64,000 nucleotides of DNA, from positions 7,804 through 71,803 of the forward strand of contig NZ_KB903625.1 of assembly GCF_000379725.1 (NCBI RefSeq). Reading direction: 5' to 3'. The notes beneath the pieces were generated by a model. It was not told the origin of the DNA, ran no database searches, and saw nothing but the letters and a program-made list of their open reading frames with translations. Source of the stretch: Cytophaga aurantiaca DSM 3654 (GTDB lineage Bacteria; Bacteroidota; Bacteroidia; Cytophagales; Cytophagaceae). Each line of letters starts with the position of its first letter. Position 1 is the stretch's first letter. A program made the translations under genes and the position numbers. This document shows, piece by piece, positions 63,582 through 64,000 of this stretch.

Positions 63582-64000
63582 ATGACTGAAAAATTACCTC
63601 TATACCATAAACTTTCTGTTATCACCATTGGACTGTTTATCTTTTTTTACATACTATTTATCAGTAAAGAAATACTTGTTCCATTAACATTTGCATGGCT
63701 GTTAGCTATATTATTAAACCCCATCGTTAATTTTCTGCAAAGCAAAAAAATAAACAAAATTGTAGCCATTGTTTTGGCAATTGTTTTAATGATCCTTGTT
63801 TCCGCTGGCATATTATTTTTTATCGGCACACAGGTTTCTAAATTCGTAGATATGTTGCCACAATTAAAGCAAAAGGCTCATGAACTGGGGCATCAGGGGC
63901 TATCCTGGTTTTCTGATACGTTTAATATAACCACTCCCAAATTAACCGCCTGGATCGAAGAACAGAAAGCCAAAGGCATGCAAAGCGCAAGCGGCATCGT
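63582..64000 (+). CDS. AI-2E-family transporter, partial (5' end only)
   Basis: The window ends inside this gene, 139 codons from the ATG at 63582. Two closely spaced hydrophobic segments (about residues 12-30 and 33-50) and a third near 60-85 are visible, the last running into a soluble helical region. The pattern SKEILVPLTFAWLLAILLNPIVNFLQ fits the AI-2E/PerM permease family (PF01594), proteins with about eight membrane segments. Its substrate is not established from sequence. Confidence 0.8.
   Translation, partial: MTEKLPLYHKLSVITIGLFIFFYILFISKEILVPLTFAWLLAILLNPIVNFLQSKKINKIVAIVLAIVLMILVSAGILFFIGTQVSKFVDMLPQLKQKAHELGHQGLSWFSDTFNITTPKLTAWIEEQKAKGMQSASGI

Noticed and set aside
63337-63585. 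82-residue ORF upstream of the AI-2E gene
   Set aside because: Its first half is repeat sequence, it overlaps the ATG at 63582, and a similar frame in the other repeat copy (62640-62822) is equally repeat-derived.

Overview
The window looks like chromosomal DNA of a free-living, aerobic to microaerobic Bacteroidota of the Cytophaga type (Cytophaga hutchinsonii or a close relative is my best guess; no database was searched). The reasons are a fused CcoNO cytochrome cbb3 oxidase, type IX secretion (T9SS) C-terminal domains, SprB-type repeats with a PorP/SprF partner, ligand-propeller LytS-type kinases, TAnnTTTG-type promoters, moderately low GC and many short palindromic intergenic repeats typical of the phylum. 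I found no rRNA, tRNA, IS element or CRISPR array.

Layout. 1-5.3 kb: a diheme cytochrome c, a DUF2911/TPR lipid-free secreted protein, an EF-hand-bearing membrane protein and a luciferase-like flavin monooxygenase. 5.3-16.3 kb: a multi-PAS histidine kinase, an SH3-like secreted protein, a hemerythrin, two PepSY-like secreted paralogues, two tiny proteins sharing a SDMG motif (too short for ordinary ORF calling), a SUFU-domain protein, a CPA1 Na+/H+ antiporter, and several repeat families. 16.3-24.2 kb: the alpha-2-macroglobulin / PBP1C pair, translationally coupled by a 4-bp overlap. 24.3-29.4 kb: a LytTR regulator with its propeller kinase and a PAS-LuxR regulator.

29.6-44.5 kb is an oxygen-response block. 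A FixL-like kinase that keeps the haem ligand and distal arginine of rhizobial FixL is coupled to a receiver-CRP/FNR fusion regulator. Facing it, one long minus-strand operon carries ccoI, ccoS, ccoNO, ccoQ, ccoP, ccoG, ccoH, a DsbD_2/SafE-like protein, hemN and a fatty-acid desaturase. Two matching ATGAYN4ATCAT palindromes lie upstream of the kinase-side operon and upstream of ccoI, suggesting the fusion regulator controls both.

44.5-50.8 kb holds small stress/metabolism genes (OsmC, ArsR-SRPBCC-DoxX, YdeI-like, DUF4256, a lipoprotein, SDR, cyclopropane synthase-like methyltransferase). 51.2-62.4 kb is a colinear operon for very large secreted adhesin-like proteins with T9SS type A and type B C-termini, ending in a PorP/SprF homologue. 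The right end has a GxxExxY (PDDEXK_3-like) gene embedded in an array of terminal-inverted-repeat elements; one repeat supplies the gene's last codons and stop, and a truncated second copy of the gene lies in the same array. A related element flanks the DUF4256 gene. The window ends inside an AI-2E-family transporter gene.

The observations I consider most worth following are the FixL/REC-CRP shortcut with its candidate operators, the repeat-GxxExxY cassette array, the SDMG small-protein family, and a dispersed heptamer tandem repeat that sits directly upstream of a gene.
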